DNA of 64,000 nt from JABMMZ01 sp964438995 (GTDB taxonomy: Bacteria; Bacteroidota; Bacteroidia; NS11-12g; UBA955): the NCBI GenBank assembly GCA_964438995.1, contig CAYTMQ010000007.1:140980-204979 (forward strand), written 5' to 3'. Both the position numbers and the translations under genes were made by a program. Numbering within the stretch: position 1 is the first letter of the stretch; the number at the start of each line of letters is the position of its first letter. Under the pieces are notes generated by a model that made no database searches, had not been told where the DNA came from, and saw only the letters and a list, made by a program, of their open reading frames with translations. Below are positions 32,684 through 41,782 of the stretch, one piece after another.

Positions 32684-33366
32684 AATGCTTTTGCTATAAT
32701 ATCTATAATGTGGTAAGTCGTGATGTTGTCTGATCCTATAACATTTTGGACATGTTTTCTACAAACATCATCTTCAAAAACCATAGCATCAGCGCCAGAT
32801 GCTTTAAAGGCCTCAATTAAAGCCATTGCCATATTTTTAGCAAGTTCTGGTTGACTGACAGGAAATGAAGTTCCAGCACCACAGCATGTTGCGCTAAGCG
32901 GACTGTACATCCATTCTATATTAGAAAATCCAATCGTTTCTGGATCCAAAGCTTCAGTTCTGCAACACTCCCTAACATAAAAGTATTTTCCTTGTACAGA
33001 TTTAAATTTATCAGTATTGATTTTACTAATAATGGTTTCAAGGTTAATGATGTGCTTTGCTAAATGCATTGCATCGTTGTGAGAAACCGTATTGTTGAAT
33101 ATGTTAGGATAATGTTCAGTGAAGGTTTTATGGCATTTCGGACTGATAGAGATGATGGCATCAGAGCCATACACTTTTAAGTTATATTCACCAATGGTTT
33201 TTGCAGATTTTAATTCTCCTTTTTCAAAATAAGGCAGTCCGCAACACGTGGCATTTTCGTTAATACTAGCCTGATAACCTGCGCTTGAGCACAATTTTTT
33301 GATGTTTTCCAAAGTATCTGGAAAATAATGCAAGGTTATACAAGGGATTTGGAGGGCATAAGCCAT
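32680..33366 (-). CDS. LutA/YkgE-like CCG-domain (Fe-S) protein
   Basis: 228 residues with two cysteine-rich CCG domains: 'ATCCGLPYFEKG' with a more distal SPKCHKT, and 'RECCRTE' with 'ATCCGAGTSFPV'. This is the pattern of LutA, GlpC and heterodisulfide-reductase subunits, which bind an iron-sulfur cluster and help oxidise 2-hydroxyacids such as lactate. LutB and LutC are not next to it; the coupled partner (4-nt overlap) is instead an Ldh-type dehydrogenase. Confidence 0.8.
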   Translation of the reverse strand: MAYALQIPCITLHYFPDTLENIKKLCSSAGYQASINENATCCGLPYFEKGELKSAKTIGEYNLKVYGSDAIISISPKCHKTFTEHYPNIFNNTVSHNDAMHLAKHIINLETIISKINTDKFKSVQGKYFYVRECCRTEALDPETIGFSNIEWMYSPLSATCCGAGTSFPVSQPELAKNMAMALIEAFKASGADAMVFEDDVCRKHVQNVIGSDNITTYHIIDIIAKAL

Positions 33367-33378
33367 AGTGCAATATTA

Positions 33379-33413
33379 ATTGTAGAATAAGAGAATTTTA
33401 ATCACTAAATTTG
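33379..33413 (+). promoter_or_regulatory. Possible promoter for the second ECF sigma operon
   Basis: ATTG (33379-33382), 23-nt spacer, TAAATTTG (33406-33413). The -7 match is exact; the -33 match is partial. It predicts a leader of about 115 nt before ATG 33533. Confidence 0.4.
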
Positions 33414-33532
33414 AAGCTTATCAACAAGTTTTTAGAATATTTAAAATTTTTTTTGTGACTCATACCACGAAGACCAGTTTTTTTGTGTCTTAAGTGAAAT
33501 TGAACACATTGTGGAACAATATACAGCGTCAA

Positions 33533-34069
33533 ATGAGAGAAGAAGACCTAGTAAAAGGCTGTCTGAAAGAAGACAGAGATTGCCAAAGGGAACTTTATAA
33601 ACGTTTCTCAGGGAAGATGATGGCTGTATGCATGCGATATGCGGGAAATAGAATGGAAGCAGAGGATATGTTGCAAGAAGGTTTTATAAAAGTGTTCGAT
33701 AACATCGGTAAATTCAAGATGGAAGGTTCTTTGGAAGGTTGGGTGCGTAGAATTATGGTAAACAATGCCATAAATAAAATACGCTCCAATAAAGTAAAAT
33801 TCGAAGAACTTGGTCAGGAAAATGACGAATTCCTACACCATGACAAGAATATCATCGATAGAATGTCTGAGCAGGATATCCTTAAACTGATAGCCCAGAT
33901 GCCCCAAGGTTACAGATATGTTTTTAACATGTACGCAATCGAAGGCCTCAGTCACAAAGAAATAGCAGATAACCTAGGTATTGAAGAGGCTAGTTCCAGA
34001 AGTCAATACGCTAAGGCGAAAAAATATTTACAACAACAGATAATTAAATTAGAAAAAATTAATTTATGA
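33533..34069 (+). CDS. ECF-type RNA polymerase sigma factor
   Basis: About 178 residues. Region 2: 'LYKRFSGKMMAVCMRYAGNR' followed by MEAEDMLQEGFIKVFDN; region 4: 'QGYRYVFNMYAIEGLSHKEI' then ADNLGIEEASSRSQYAKA. ATG 33533 (MREEDLVKG) matches where Bacteroidota ECF factors usually begin; a GTG at 33494 would add 13 residues. The stop overlaps the partner gene by 4 nt. It heads a unit of four genes that ends at the terminator at 41739. Confidence 0.92.
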   Translation: MREEDLVKGCLKEDRDCQRELYKRFSGKMMAVCMRYAGNRMEAEDMLQEGFIKVFDNIGKFKMEGSLEGWVRRIMVNNAINKIRSNKVKFEELGQENDEFLHHDKNIIDRMSEQDILKLIAQMPQGYRYVFNMYAIEGLSHKEIADNLGIEEASSRSQYAKAKKYLQQQIIKLEKINL

Positions 34070-35550
34070 CGCAAAACTCTTTTGAAAAGCAGATTAGAGA
34101 AAAATTAAGTCAAACGGAAGTCAATCCGAGTGACGGTCTGCTAGATGCAATTTTTGAGGCACGCGCAGCTAATGCCAGACCTTTCTTAGGCCTAGGATAT
34201 ACTAAATTCTTCATAATGGCTGCTGTAGTAGCCGTTACTGCTGGTATATGGTACTTCAATGCCGATGAGTCTAAAAGCACAACTCAAATAGCTTCTCAAA
34301 ATACCCAATCTCAATCACCAAATCAATCGGATAATAACGTTGCCAATGCTAATGCAAATAAAAATGGTAATGCTAATGCCGAAAATCTTGCAAGTAATGA
34401 AAGCAATGGTGCAAATAGTGAAGATTTAACTGCCATTAAGCCTAATATTAAGGCTAATAACAATGCAGCTTCTAATCAAAACAATAAAAAGCATACATCA
34501 ACATCACAACATCAAATGGCTAAAGCGGATAATGTGAATGCTGTTAAAAACACTTTTGTTAAACCTACTGCTAATAGAAAATTCGATAAGCCTTCTAAAT
34601 GGAATGGTGAAAATGCTGACGTTAATGCGTATTTCAATGTTGACGCTCCTAACAGACCAATCATTGATCATGCAGTTCACAACGGCAATAGCCATTTGTT
34701 TGTTTACGAGTCTGTTGATCCTGCGATTTTAGCTAACGAAGGTTTGAGATATTCCTCAACTTCAAATGTGCAAAAATTGAATTATAATTTCGATTTTGAA
34801 GCTGCTTCTATGGTTGAAAAAAGTAAGAATGGTCTAGCGCTTAAAGGCAATCATTCATATCCTTTATTTGTAGATGTTCTTTACAGCCCTACTTATACTA
34901 AAGTTGCTCATGCGAAAGATGAAAGTTTCGATTTCAGTTCTATGAATAGAAATAGCCTTAACCAACAATTTGGCATAAGAGTGTCTACACCCGTTTTTGG
35001 TAAGTTTACAGTATTTGCTGGTATAAATTTATTAAACTTAAATACCAATTACAATGGTACATTCAAATACCAAGAACAAGCTGAAGTCATTCATAAAAGA
35101 ATTACCTATATCAACGACCCACTTAAAGGTGTTATAACTGTTGTTAAATATGATACTGCAACAGAACTTCAAAACAAGTCTAAAGATTTGAATTTCAAGA
35201 ACACATATTCAGTGTTCAGAATGCCAATTGGACTAGCCTATAATTTCGGTATCAAGAAATTTGATTTTGCTATCAACGCTTCTGCCGATATAAATGCAAT
35301 CACCCATTCTACTGTTAATACTCAACTAACTGAAGCACAAACTGCTAATTACACAACTCAATCAAAGTTCTTAAATATAGGAGCTGGATTGAGTTTCATG
35401 GCAGCGTATCAGTTAAGTCCGAAGTTTAAATTGATTGCAGAACCAGGTGTGAGTTACATGCGCTTGAATGCCAATAGAACTGGTTTTGCCAGAACTGAAA
35501 GAGTATTGAATTACACCACTTCAATTGGATTAAGATACTCATTGTTTTGA
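34066..35550 (+). CDS. Sigma-partner protein: cytoplasmic N-terminus, membrane helix, Asn/Ala linker, beta-barrel-like C-terminus
   Basis: 494 residues. N-terminus 1-45 hydrophilic (FEKQIREKLSQTEVNPSDGL), one membrane helix (about 46-64), an Asn/Ala/Gln/Ser low-complexity linker (~70-160), then a beta-rich domain ending in 'NYTTSIGLRYSLF', with the terminal Phe typical of outer-membrane barrels. The layout matches 20151-21740, although linker sequences differ. Overlap with the sigma gene suggests the N-terminus holds the sigma factor; the barrel would then put a sensor at the outer membrane. That is inference from architecture. Confidence 0.72.
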   Translation: MTQNSFEKQIREKLSQTEVNPSDGLLDAIFEARAANARPFLGLGYTKFFIMAAVVAVTAGIWYFNADESKSTTQIASQNTQSQSPNQSDNNVANANANKNGNANAENLASNESNGANSEDLTAIKPNIKANNNAASNQNNKKHTSTSQHQMAKADNVNAVKNTFVKPTANRKFDKPSKWNGENADVNAYFNVDAPNRPIIDHAVHNGNSHLFVYESVDPAILANEGLRYSSTSNVQKLNYNFDFEAASMVEKSKNGLALKGNHSYPLFVDVLYSPTYTKVAHAKDESFDFSSMNRNSLNQQFGIRVSTPVFGKFTVFAGINLLNLNTNYNGTFKYQEQAEVIHKRITYINDPLKGVITVVKYDTATELQNKSKDLNFKNTYSVFRMPIGLAYNFGIKKFDFAINASADINAITHSTVNTQLTEAQTANYTTQSKFLNIGAGLSFMAAYQLSPKFKLIAEPGVSYMRLNANRTGFARTERVLNYTTSIGLRYSLF

Positions 35551-37088
35551 GAAATCATTTGCTGATATTGTTGTCTATTATCGTTCTCGATTGCACTGCT
35601 CAAAAAGCGGTTGACAACTTGAGAAACAACAACCTGCTTGTTCGCATGAACAGTGCAGGTTTGCTTGTTGATAGCGCATCAACACCTGCAATAAGAACAA
35701 TTGGGGGTTTGTCGTTGCTAGACCAAGCTGGCGTTTGGATGTCAGCAATCGATGCCAACGGTGTAATAAGAGTGGCTGCTCATAATGTTGTTGGAAAAAC
35801 GTCCGACCTTTGGGCTGGTCCATTGCAAACCAGCAACGAAATTGCTTCCGACTCAAATTCATGGAGGAAAGTGTGGTATGTCAATCAGTCAATGGTAGAT
35901 TACCATGTTTCAAATTATAAGAACAATGGCTATTCAGCAGCATCCGAGTTGGTTAACTGGCCAGGTAATGGACAATCAGGATATGCCAATATCCTCGCAG
36001 CTTTTGTTGACAACGAAGTCAACGACATGAAATACAATCCCAGCAATGGAGATTATCCCTATTTACAGACGAGTTCAAATTTGTTAAGTATATCAAATGA
36101 TAGAGCAAATACCCATTTAGTAAGCAAAGCTCAGCCACTTGGAGTTGAATTGCACACTTCAATTATGGGATTTGGAGAAAAAGATTCTGCACTTAAAAAC
36201 TGTTTTATGGTGAGGTATTCTGTGTTCAACCGTTCGCCAAGAAATTATACAAATTTCAGATTTTCAACGGTTATGAACTTCGGAATAGGAGTTTTTGACA
36301 ACGAATATTTGGGTACCGATGTGGGGAATAAAATTTTATTTGCAATAAACGACACAAGTGAAGCAACGTATTCTAATAAGTTGGTGTCTATGGGTTGTAT
36401 GGCTTTGAATAGACAATTATCTTCAACTATGTATTTCGAGAACTCGGCTGATCCGGTAAACGGATTGCCAGTAATTGATTCACATTATGTTAGATTGATG
36501 AATGGCTATTGGAAGAACGGAAAAAGATTGGTGTATGGAGGCAATGGGGTAGATGCTAGCGGAACAGATGCACAATTCGTTTATCCGTATAACACAGATG
36601 CTTCACATGGAAACATTATGTGGAGTGACAACGAGAGTTATCAGCCAGGCAAAAGATTCGGCATCATGAATTTCGATTCAATAAATCTTGCATCTGGTGC
36701 AGGCATTTATTACGATGTGCTGTATTTTTATGTTGAAGAAAATAACTTTGATATTAAACAAATAAGCAATTCTTGTTTAAAGTTTAAGCAAGTATTAAGT
36801 ACTAAAAATCTCCTAAAAACAGACAATATTCGTCGAAACAATACTCAAAATTTGGAGCTTTATCCTAATCCAGTAAAAGCGGGGGAAAAAATGGTGATAA
36901 GATTAGCCCTTGAAAGCCCTACCAATATACGAGTTATTGGTTTAGATGGAAGAGAAATAGTTAAATTAGATTTGGATAATTTTGACAATAGCATTATATT
37001 ACCAGAAGATTTATCTGAAGGAATGTATCTATTGGAATATGAAACATTAAACACAAAATGGTACACAAAGTTCATTTTAAATCATTAG
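35547..37088 (+). CDS. Secreted protein of unknown function with T9SS sorting domain
   Basis: 513 residues. The N-terminus from TTG 35547 (RNHLLILLSIIVLDCTAQ) is a good signal peptide, and the next ATG lies past it, so I take the TTG start, which overlaps the previous stop by 4 nt. The body is unrecognised: 'IGGLSLLDQAGVWMSAIDANG' and repeated aromatic/Gly segments suggest a beta-rich secreted protein. The T9SS type A domain starts about 431 (LELYPNPVKAGEKMVIRL). Third gene of the sigma operon. Confidence 0.75.
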   Translation: MRNHLLILLSIIVLDCTAQKAVDNLRNNNLLVRMNSAGLLVDSASTPAIRTIGGLSLLDQAGVWMSAIDANGVIRVAAHNVVGKTSDLWAGPLQTSNEIASDSNSWRKVWYVNQSMVDYHVSNYKNNGYSAASELVNWPGNGQSGYANILAAFVDNEVNDMKYNPSNGDYPYLQTSSNLLSISNDRANTHLVSKAQPLGVELHTSIMGFGEKDSALKNCFMVRYSVFNRSPRNYTNFRFSTVMNFGIGVFDNEYLGTDVGNKILFAINDTSEATYSNKLVSMGCMALNRQLSSTMYFENSADPVNGLPVIDSHYVRLMNGYWKNGKRLVYGGNGVDASGTDAQFVYPYNTDASHGNIMWSDNESYQPGKRFGIMNFDSINLASGAGIYYDVLYFYVEENNFDIKQISNSCLKFKQVLSTKNLLKTDNIRRNNTQNLELYPNPVKAGEKMVIRLALESPTNIRVIGLDGREIVKLDLDNFDNSIILPEDLSEGMYLLEYETLNTKWYTKFILNH

Positions 37089-37108
37089 AAACAACGCAAC
37101 AACGTAAT

Positions 37109-40100
37109 ATGAATAGATTCTACAAAATATTAATTATTCTAGCAGTATTCCTGGGATTTCAGGAAGCGAGAGCCTCTCACATGATGGGTGGTGACATCGC
37201 TTATGAATGTATATCACCAGGAAAGTACAAACTTGTAATTAAAGTCTACAGGGACTGTCGTGGTATCCCTTTTAACAGTCCAGACATTAAAGTGTTCTGT
37301 AAAGATGGGACCAATTCAACATCTGTGAACTACACAAGAACAGCTATCAATGATTTGACACCAACATGTACAGGTGGAACCGCTCCTTGTAGTCCTCAAA
37401 ATACACCTTCAAACGAGGGTATTGAAGAGCACGTATTCGAGGCAATTGTTGATTTCAACACTAGTCCATTCAAAGCGATTAAAGACGCTGGATGTTGCGA
37501 AGTGATGATCAAAGTTGAACAATGTTGCCGTAATGGTGCGATTACAACCATCTCTCCAGGTAACTTTTACACCGATGCGATGATTAACATTTGTAAAATC
37601 GGAAACAAATGTAACACATCTCCTCAGTTGTCAATCCCTCCTGTAGCTTATGTTTGTTGTAACCAACCATTTACTTATAACAACGGTGTTAGAGAAGTAA
37701 TCGATGGTGATAGTTTGTCTTATGACTTATCAACTCCATTGAATGCCAATGGATCCAACGAAACATATACTGGTAACTTTAACTCTCAAATTCCAATGAC
37801 TCCATATTGCCCGCCAAACCCTGGTGTGGTAAACTGTAGAGCATTGCCAAACGCTAAACCTCCAAGAGGTTTCTACTTCGATAGAGAAACAGGTGATATC
37901 GTATTCACTCCAACCAAATGTGATGAGGTAGGTATCATCGTTATCCAAATTACTGAATGGAGAAGAGACTCAACTAGAACATGGCAAAAAATTGGTTTCA
38001 CTAGAAGGGATATGCAGATCGTTGTTAAACAATGTCCTGACAACAACCCTCCTTATTTCAAAGGAACCAATAAATACACCATTTGTGAAGGTAATAAAAT
38101 CTGTTTCACTATTGGAACAGGTGATGATCCTTTCTTGCCTAAACAAACCCGTTTAGATACTGTAACCCTAACTTGGAACTACGGTATCCCTCAAGCAACA
38201 TTTACAATTGTTGACCCAACAGCCCGTGAAAAAGAAGCACAATTCTGCTGGGAAACTAAAATTGGTGACGCTCGTCCAAATCCATATACTTTCACAGCTA
38301 CTGCTAAAGATGACAACTGTCCTAGACCATCTTCAGCAAATAGAGGTTACAACATCACTGTTAAACCTAAAGCTCGTAGTATCAGAACGTATACACTTGG
38401 TGATTGCGGTTGGTTGAAATTCAAAGCGCTACCAGTTGACTCTGTGAACCAAAATCCTAAAAATTACAACTATAAATTCACCATCCGTGATAGTACAAAC
38501 AGTGGTATTCCTTACTACGATAAGTTCAAACAAAACGATAGTTTCAAGTTTAAACGCGGTGGTAAATACATTATAGAACATTACATTAACAACTCTCAGT
38601 ACAACTGCCCAACCATTTACACTGATACGGTTATTATACCTCCAGTTCTAGATGTTGAATTGGCATTCGGTAAAGATACTTTCGTGTGTGCTGGCAACAG
38701 TTTGACTTTAGAGCCTAAAATTGCTAATGGTGTTCCTGCTTACAAATACAGATGGGAAGTGCCAGTTAATACTTTCGATCCAAAAGATACTTTAGATAAA
38801 TATACTCTGGTTAAACCAACACAAAATACTTATATCTTGTTGCAATTAACAGATAAAAACAAATGTGTTGACCGTGATACCATCTTCGTTTTGTATCAAC
38901 CAAATCCAAAAGTAGATATCGGTCCTGATCAAGTAATTTGTACCTACGAATCTGTTACTTTAGATGCACAGAACGATGATACAATGAGATATTACTGGCA
39001 ACCAAATGGTGATAGCACAAGAACCATCACTACAAGTATTGCTGGAAAATACATTGCTAAGGTTATAGATCATCTTGGTTGTAACACCAGCGATACAATG
39101 GAGTTGTTTGTTAACGATACTGTCATTGCGATTGCGAAACCTAACAGAGAAATCTGTATCCAAGATACTTTAAAAGTAAAAGGTATGCGCAGTCCAGTTG
39201 GTTATCCTAAACAAGTAGTTTGGAAAGACTTAAACAATGGTGCGACAGTATCAAATGACTCAGCATTCAAAGTAAAAATTACGGCTATGGCTGAACGCGA
39301 TTATGAGATGTACTTAAAAATCACTCAACGCAACCATACCTGTGAAGATAAAGATACTTTCCACTTAGTTGTAAACGCCCTACCTACGTTTGCCTTTAAA
39401 GGATTGCCACCACGTTGCTATGCAGACGGTGCAATCAACTTAACTCAAAATGCTATTGCAGTTGCATCTTCTGGTGACAAAACTGAAACCCAAGCAGATT
39501 TGAGATACTACCAAAAGTTTAAAAAACCAAGTTGGGTAACTGGTGGTCCTGTAGGTGTTAACTCATATATTTATGATTTCCCTAAATTTGTTACTAATGC
39601 TCAAGTACCACAAGCTGGTTTAAGAGATACCATTTGTTACGAATACAAAGATTACAAAGGATGTTATTTCTCTGAATGTAAACCTATCAAATTAAATCCT
39701 AACCCAATAGTAGAATTAAAAGATGGTGTATTCTGTCAACGTGCAGGTATCATCACTTTAGATAACCTAATTGTAAAACCAACATTGAGAACTGGAGCAA
39801 TCCAATCTTTCAGAGTATTAGATGTTCCTGCCGGTTCTGGTGTTGACCCAGCTGCAATCGTTGCACCACTTCCTACTTTCCCTGTAACTACAGGTATGGA
39901 TCCTGGGGTGGAAGGTGAGAACGAAAAAACTGGTGACTATAAAATTGAATACTGTTTCAAAGATGCCATCTCTAACTGTCAAACTTGCGATACTGCAACT
40001 GTAACAGTAATTAGATTACCTGAAATTCAGTTCTCTTCAATGCCTAAACAATGTATCAACGACCCATTGTTAACTCTAGATAGCTTTGCTAAAGACCGCA

Positions 40101-41725
40101 ACACTGGTAAACGTTTTGTAAACAGCGTTTGGTCAACTGTTGAGTTCGGAGGTTCTAGAGACATGAGTAACTCTAACGTTGCTAACAAAATCAACAACTC
40201 AATTAAGTCACCAGGCAAACAATTTGACCCAAGTTATGGTCCTGGTCAGTTCTTATTGAAAATGGTAGACGTATCTTCAGGTTGCCCAGTAGCAGACAGT
40301 ATAGAAATATTGGTAAATGGATTACCTATCATTCAAATCGATGTTCCAGACACAGTTTGTTCTAGTTCAGCTCCATTTGATTTACAAAATACAGTTCCAG
40401 CTGGTCCTGTTGGTAAATGGACTGGTCCGGGTGTAACTGGTCGTCAATTCGACCCAGCTATGAGTCCGAAAACCAAACAGTATGAAGGTAAGTATATGAT
40501 GAAATTCGCTTACACCAACCCAATCACTGGATGTTCGGCATCAGATTCTCAATCATTGTTGGTTCAATCACAACCTACCATTACAATGGTTACTCCTCCA
40601 AACTATCAACAGTGTGAAGGCATACCATTTAATATAGAAGCCGACAAAGCTTGGGCGGCAAATATGAGATGGTCTACCAATGGAGACGGTTCATTTGCTA
40701 ACTCAACATCGCTAAAAACAGTATATACCCATGGCACAAACGATACTGCTGTAGCAGGTATGGATGGTAAAGTGAAATTAACTGCAACAACTGTTAAAGA
40801 AGGTGTGTGTCCTACAAGAACAGCCGACTTAGATTTGATAATCGAGCCTTATCCTCAATTTAACTTCATTGCAGATCCAGAAATCCAATGTGAACCTGCA
40901 ATCGTTAACTTCACAGCCTTGGTAAACAAACCATTTGCATCTCCAAAATTGAGATATACTTGGTGGTTCGGAAATGGTGATACAATTTTGAAGAGCACTA
41001 CTTTCAACCCACAAAACGTAAAATACGATACAGCTAAACGCACTTGGTACGACGTTACTTTAATAGTAGACAACCAATGGGGTATAGCAGATACACAAGT
41101 GTGTAGAATACAAAAAGATTCAATCGGATACATCAAAGTATTGCCTCAGCCAAAAGCAGGTTACAGCAGTGATCCAGGTTTCTTTACTACTGTTGCCTTC
41201 CCTAAATTCAAGTTCTTTAACGAAACCAAAGTAAGATGGACTAGTCCAGGTAACATGAGCTACTTGTGGCACTTCGGAACAGACGATGTTGACGATACCA
41301 GCACATTGTATAATCCTATCCACTCTTATACTGCTGATACCAATAAGTATTATGTTCACTTAACGTCTACTTATACGTATAACTATAAAGGAACAGACTA
41401 CACATGTTGGGATACCATCAGTCAGTTGAGAAAAATTGGACCAGATGTAACAGTATTCGTACCAACAGCATTTAGTCCAGAAAGAACTGGTCCGAAAACC
41501 AACAACGTATTCAAAGCAGTTGTTAACGGAGAAAAAACATTCCATATTGAATTGTACAACAGATGGGGTGAAAAGCTTTGGGAAACTGATGACAAATACG
41601 CTGGATGGGATGGTACCTATAAAGGCGAAGATGCCCAACAAGATGTGTATGCTTGGTTCATTAAGGTGACAGCCTACGATGGAGAAGAATACAGGTACGA
41701 GGGTACAGTAACATTATTGAGATAA
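37109..41725 (+). CDS. Giant adhesin-like protein with gliding-motility-type (T9SS type B) C-terminus
   Basis: 1538 residues. Signal peptide (IILAVFLGFQEARA), then a conserved N-terminal domain beginning SHMMGGDIAYECISPGKY with KVYRDCRG, many Cys residues, and several Ig/PKD-like beta domains. The C-terminus 'VFVPTAFSPERTGPKTNN' with 'IELYNRWGEKLWE' and ending 'YEGTVTLLR' is the type B sorting domain of gliding-motility-associated proteins. A cell-surface protein, perhaps filamentous, is expected. A longer frame begins at 37058 inside the previous gene; ATG 37109 gives the signal peptide. Paralogue of the next gene. Confidence 0.88.
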   Translation: MNRFYKILIILAVFLGFQEARASHMMGGDIAYECISPGKYKLVIKVYRDCRGIPFNSPDIKVFCKDGTNSTSVNYTRTAINDLTPTCTGGTAPCSPQNTPSNEGIEEHVFEAIVDFNTSPFKAIKDAGCCEVMIKVEQCCRNGAITTISPGNFYTDAMINICKIGNKCNTSPQLSIPPVAYVCCNQPFTYNNGVREVIDGDSLSYDLSTPLNANGSNETYTGNFNSQIPMTPYCPPNPGVVNCRALPNAKPPRGFYFDRETGDIVFTPTKCDEVGIIVIQITEWRRDSTRTWQKIGFTRRDMQIVVKQCPDNNPPYFKGTNKYTICEGNKICFTIGTGDDPFLPKQTRLDTVTLTWNYGIPQATFTIVDPTAREKEAQFCWETKIGDARPNPYTFTATAKDDNCPRPSSANRGYNITVKPKARSIRTYTLGDCGWLKFKALPVDSVNQNPKNYNYKFTIRDSTNSGIPYYDKFKQNDSFKFKRGGKYIIEHYINNSQYNCPTIYTDTVIIPPVLDVELAFGKDTFVCAGNSLTLEPKIANGVPAYKYRWEVPVNTFDPKDTLDKYTLVKPTQNTYILLQLTDKNKCVDRDTIFVLYQPNPKVDIGPDQVICTYESVTLDAQNDDTMRYYWQPNGDSTRTITTSIAGKYIAKVIDHLGCNTSDTMELFVNDTVIAIAKPNREICIQDTLKVKGMRSPVGYPKQVVWKDLNNGATVSNDSAFKVKITAMAERDYEMYLKITQRNHTCEDKDTFHLVVNALPTFAFKGLPPRCYADGAINLTQNAIAVASSGDKTETQADLRYYQKFKKPSWVTGGPVGVNSYIYDFPKFVTNAQVPQAGLRDTICYEYKDYKGCYFSECKPIKLNPNPIVELKDGVFCQRAGIITLDNLIVKPTLRTGAIQSFRVLDVPAGSGVDPAAIVAPLPTFPVTTGMDPGVEGENEKTGDYKIEYCFKDAISNCQTCDTATVTVIRLPEIQFSSMPKQCINDPLLTLDSFAKDRNTGKRFVNSVWSTVEFGGSRDMSNSNVANKINNSIKSPGKQFDPSYGPGQFLLKMVDVSSGCPVADSIEILVNGLPIIQIDVPDTVCSSSAPFDLQNTVPAGPVGKWTGPGVTGRQFDPAMSPKTKQYEGKYMMKFAYTNPITGCSASDSQSLLVQSQPTITMVTPPNYQQCEGIPFNIEADKAWAANMRWSTNGDGSFANSTSLKTVYTHGTNDTAVAGMDGKVKLTATTVKEGVCPTRTADLDLIIEPYPQFNFIADPEIQCEPAIVNFTALVNKPFASPKLRYTWWFGNGDTILKSTTFNPQNVKYDTAKRTWYDVTLIVDNQWGIADTQVCRIQKDSIGYIKVLPQPKAGYSSDPGFFTTVAFPKFKFFNETKVRWTSPGNMSYLWHFGTDDVDDTSTLYNPIHSYTADTNKYYVHLTSTYTYNYKGTDYTCWDTISQLRKIGPDVTVFVPTAFSPERTGPKTNNVFKAVVNGEKTFHIELYNRWGEKLWETDDKYAGWDGTYKGEDAQQDVYAWFIKVTAYDGEEYRYEGTVTLLR

Positions 41726-41738
41726 ACATTCGATATAA

Positions 41739-41769
41739 CCAACAAATTCTCTAAATGAGAATTTGTTGG
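41739..41769 (+). terminator. Rho-independent terminator between the two adhesin genes
   Basis: ccaacaaattctc-taaat-gagaatttgttgg is a perfect 13-bp stem with a 5-nt loop, 13 nt after the stop of the first adhesin gene and 13 nt before the next ATG. The following run is only partly T (tttatata), so termination may be incomplete. Confidence 0.72.
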
Positions 41770-41782
41770 TTTATATAAATAA

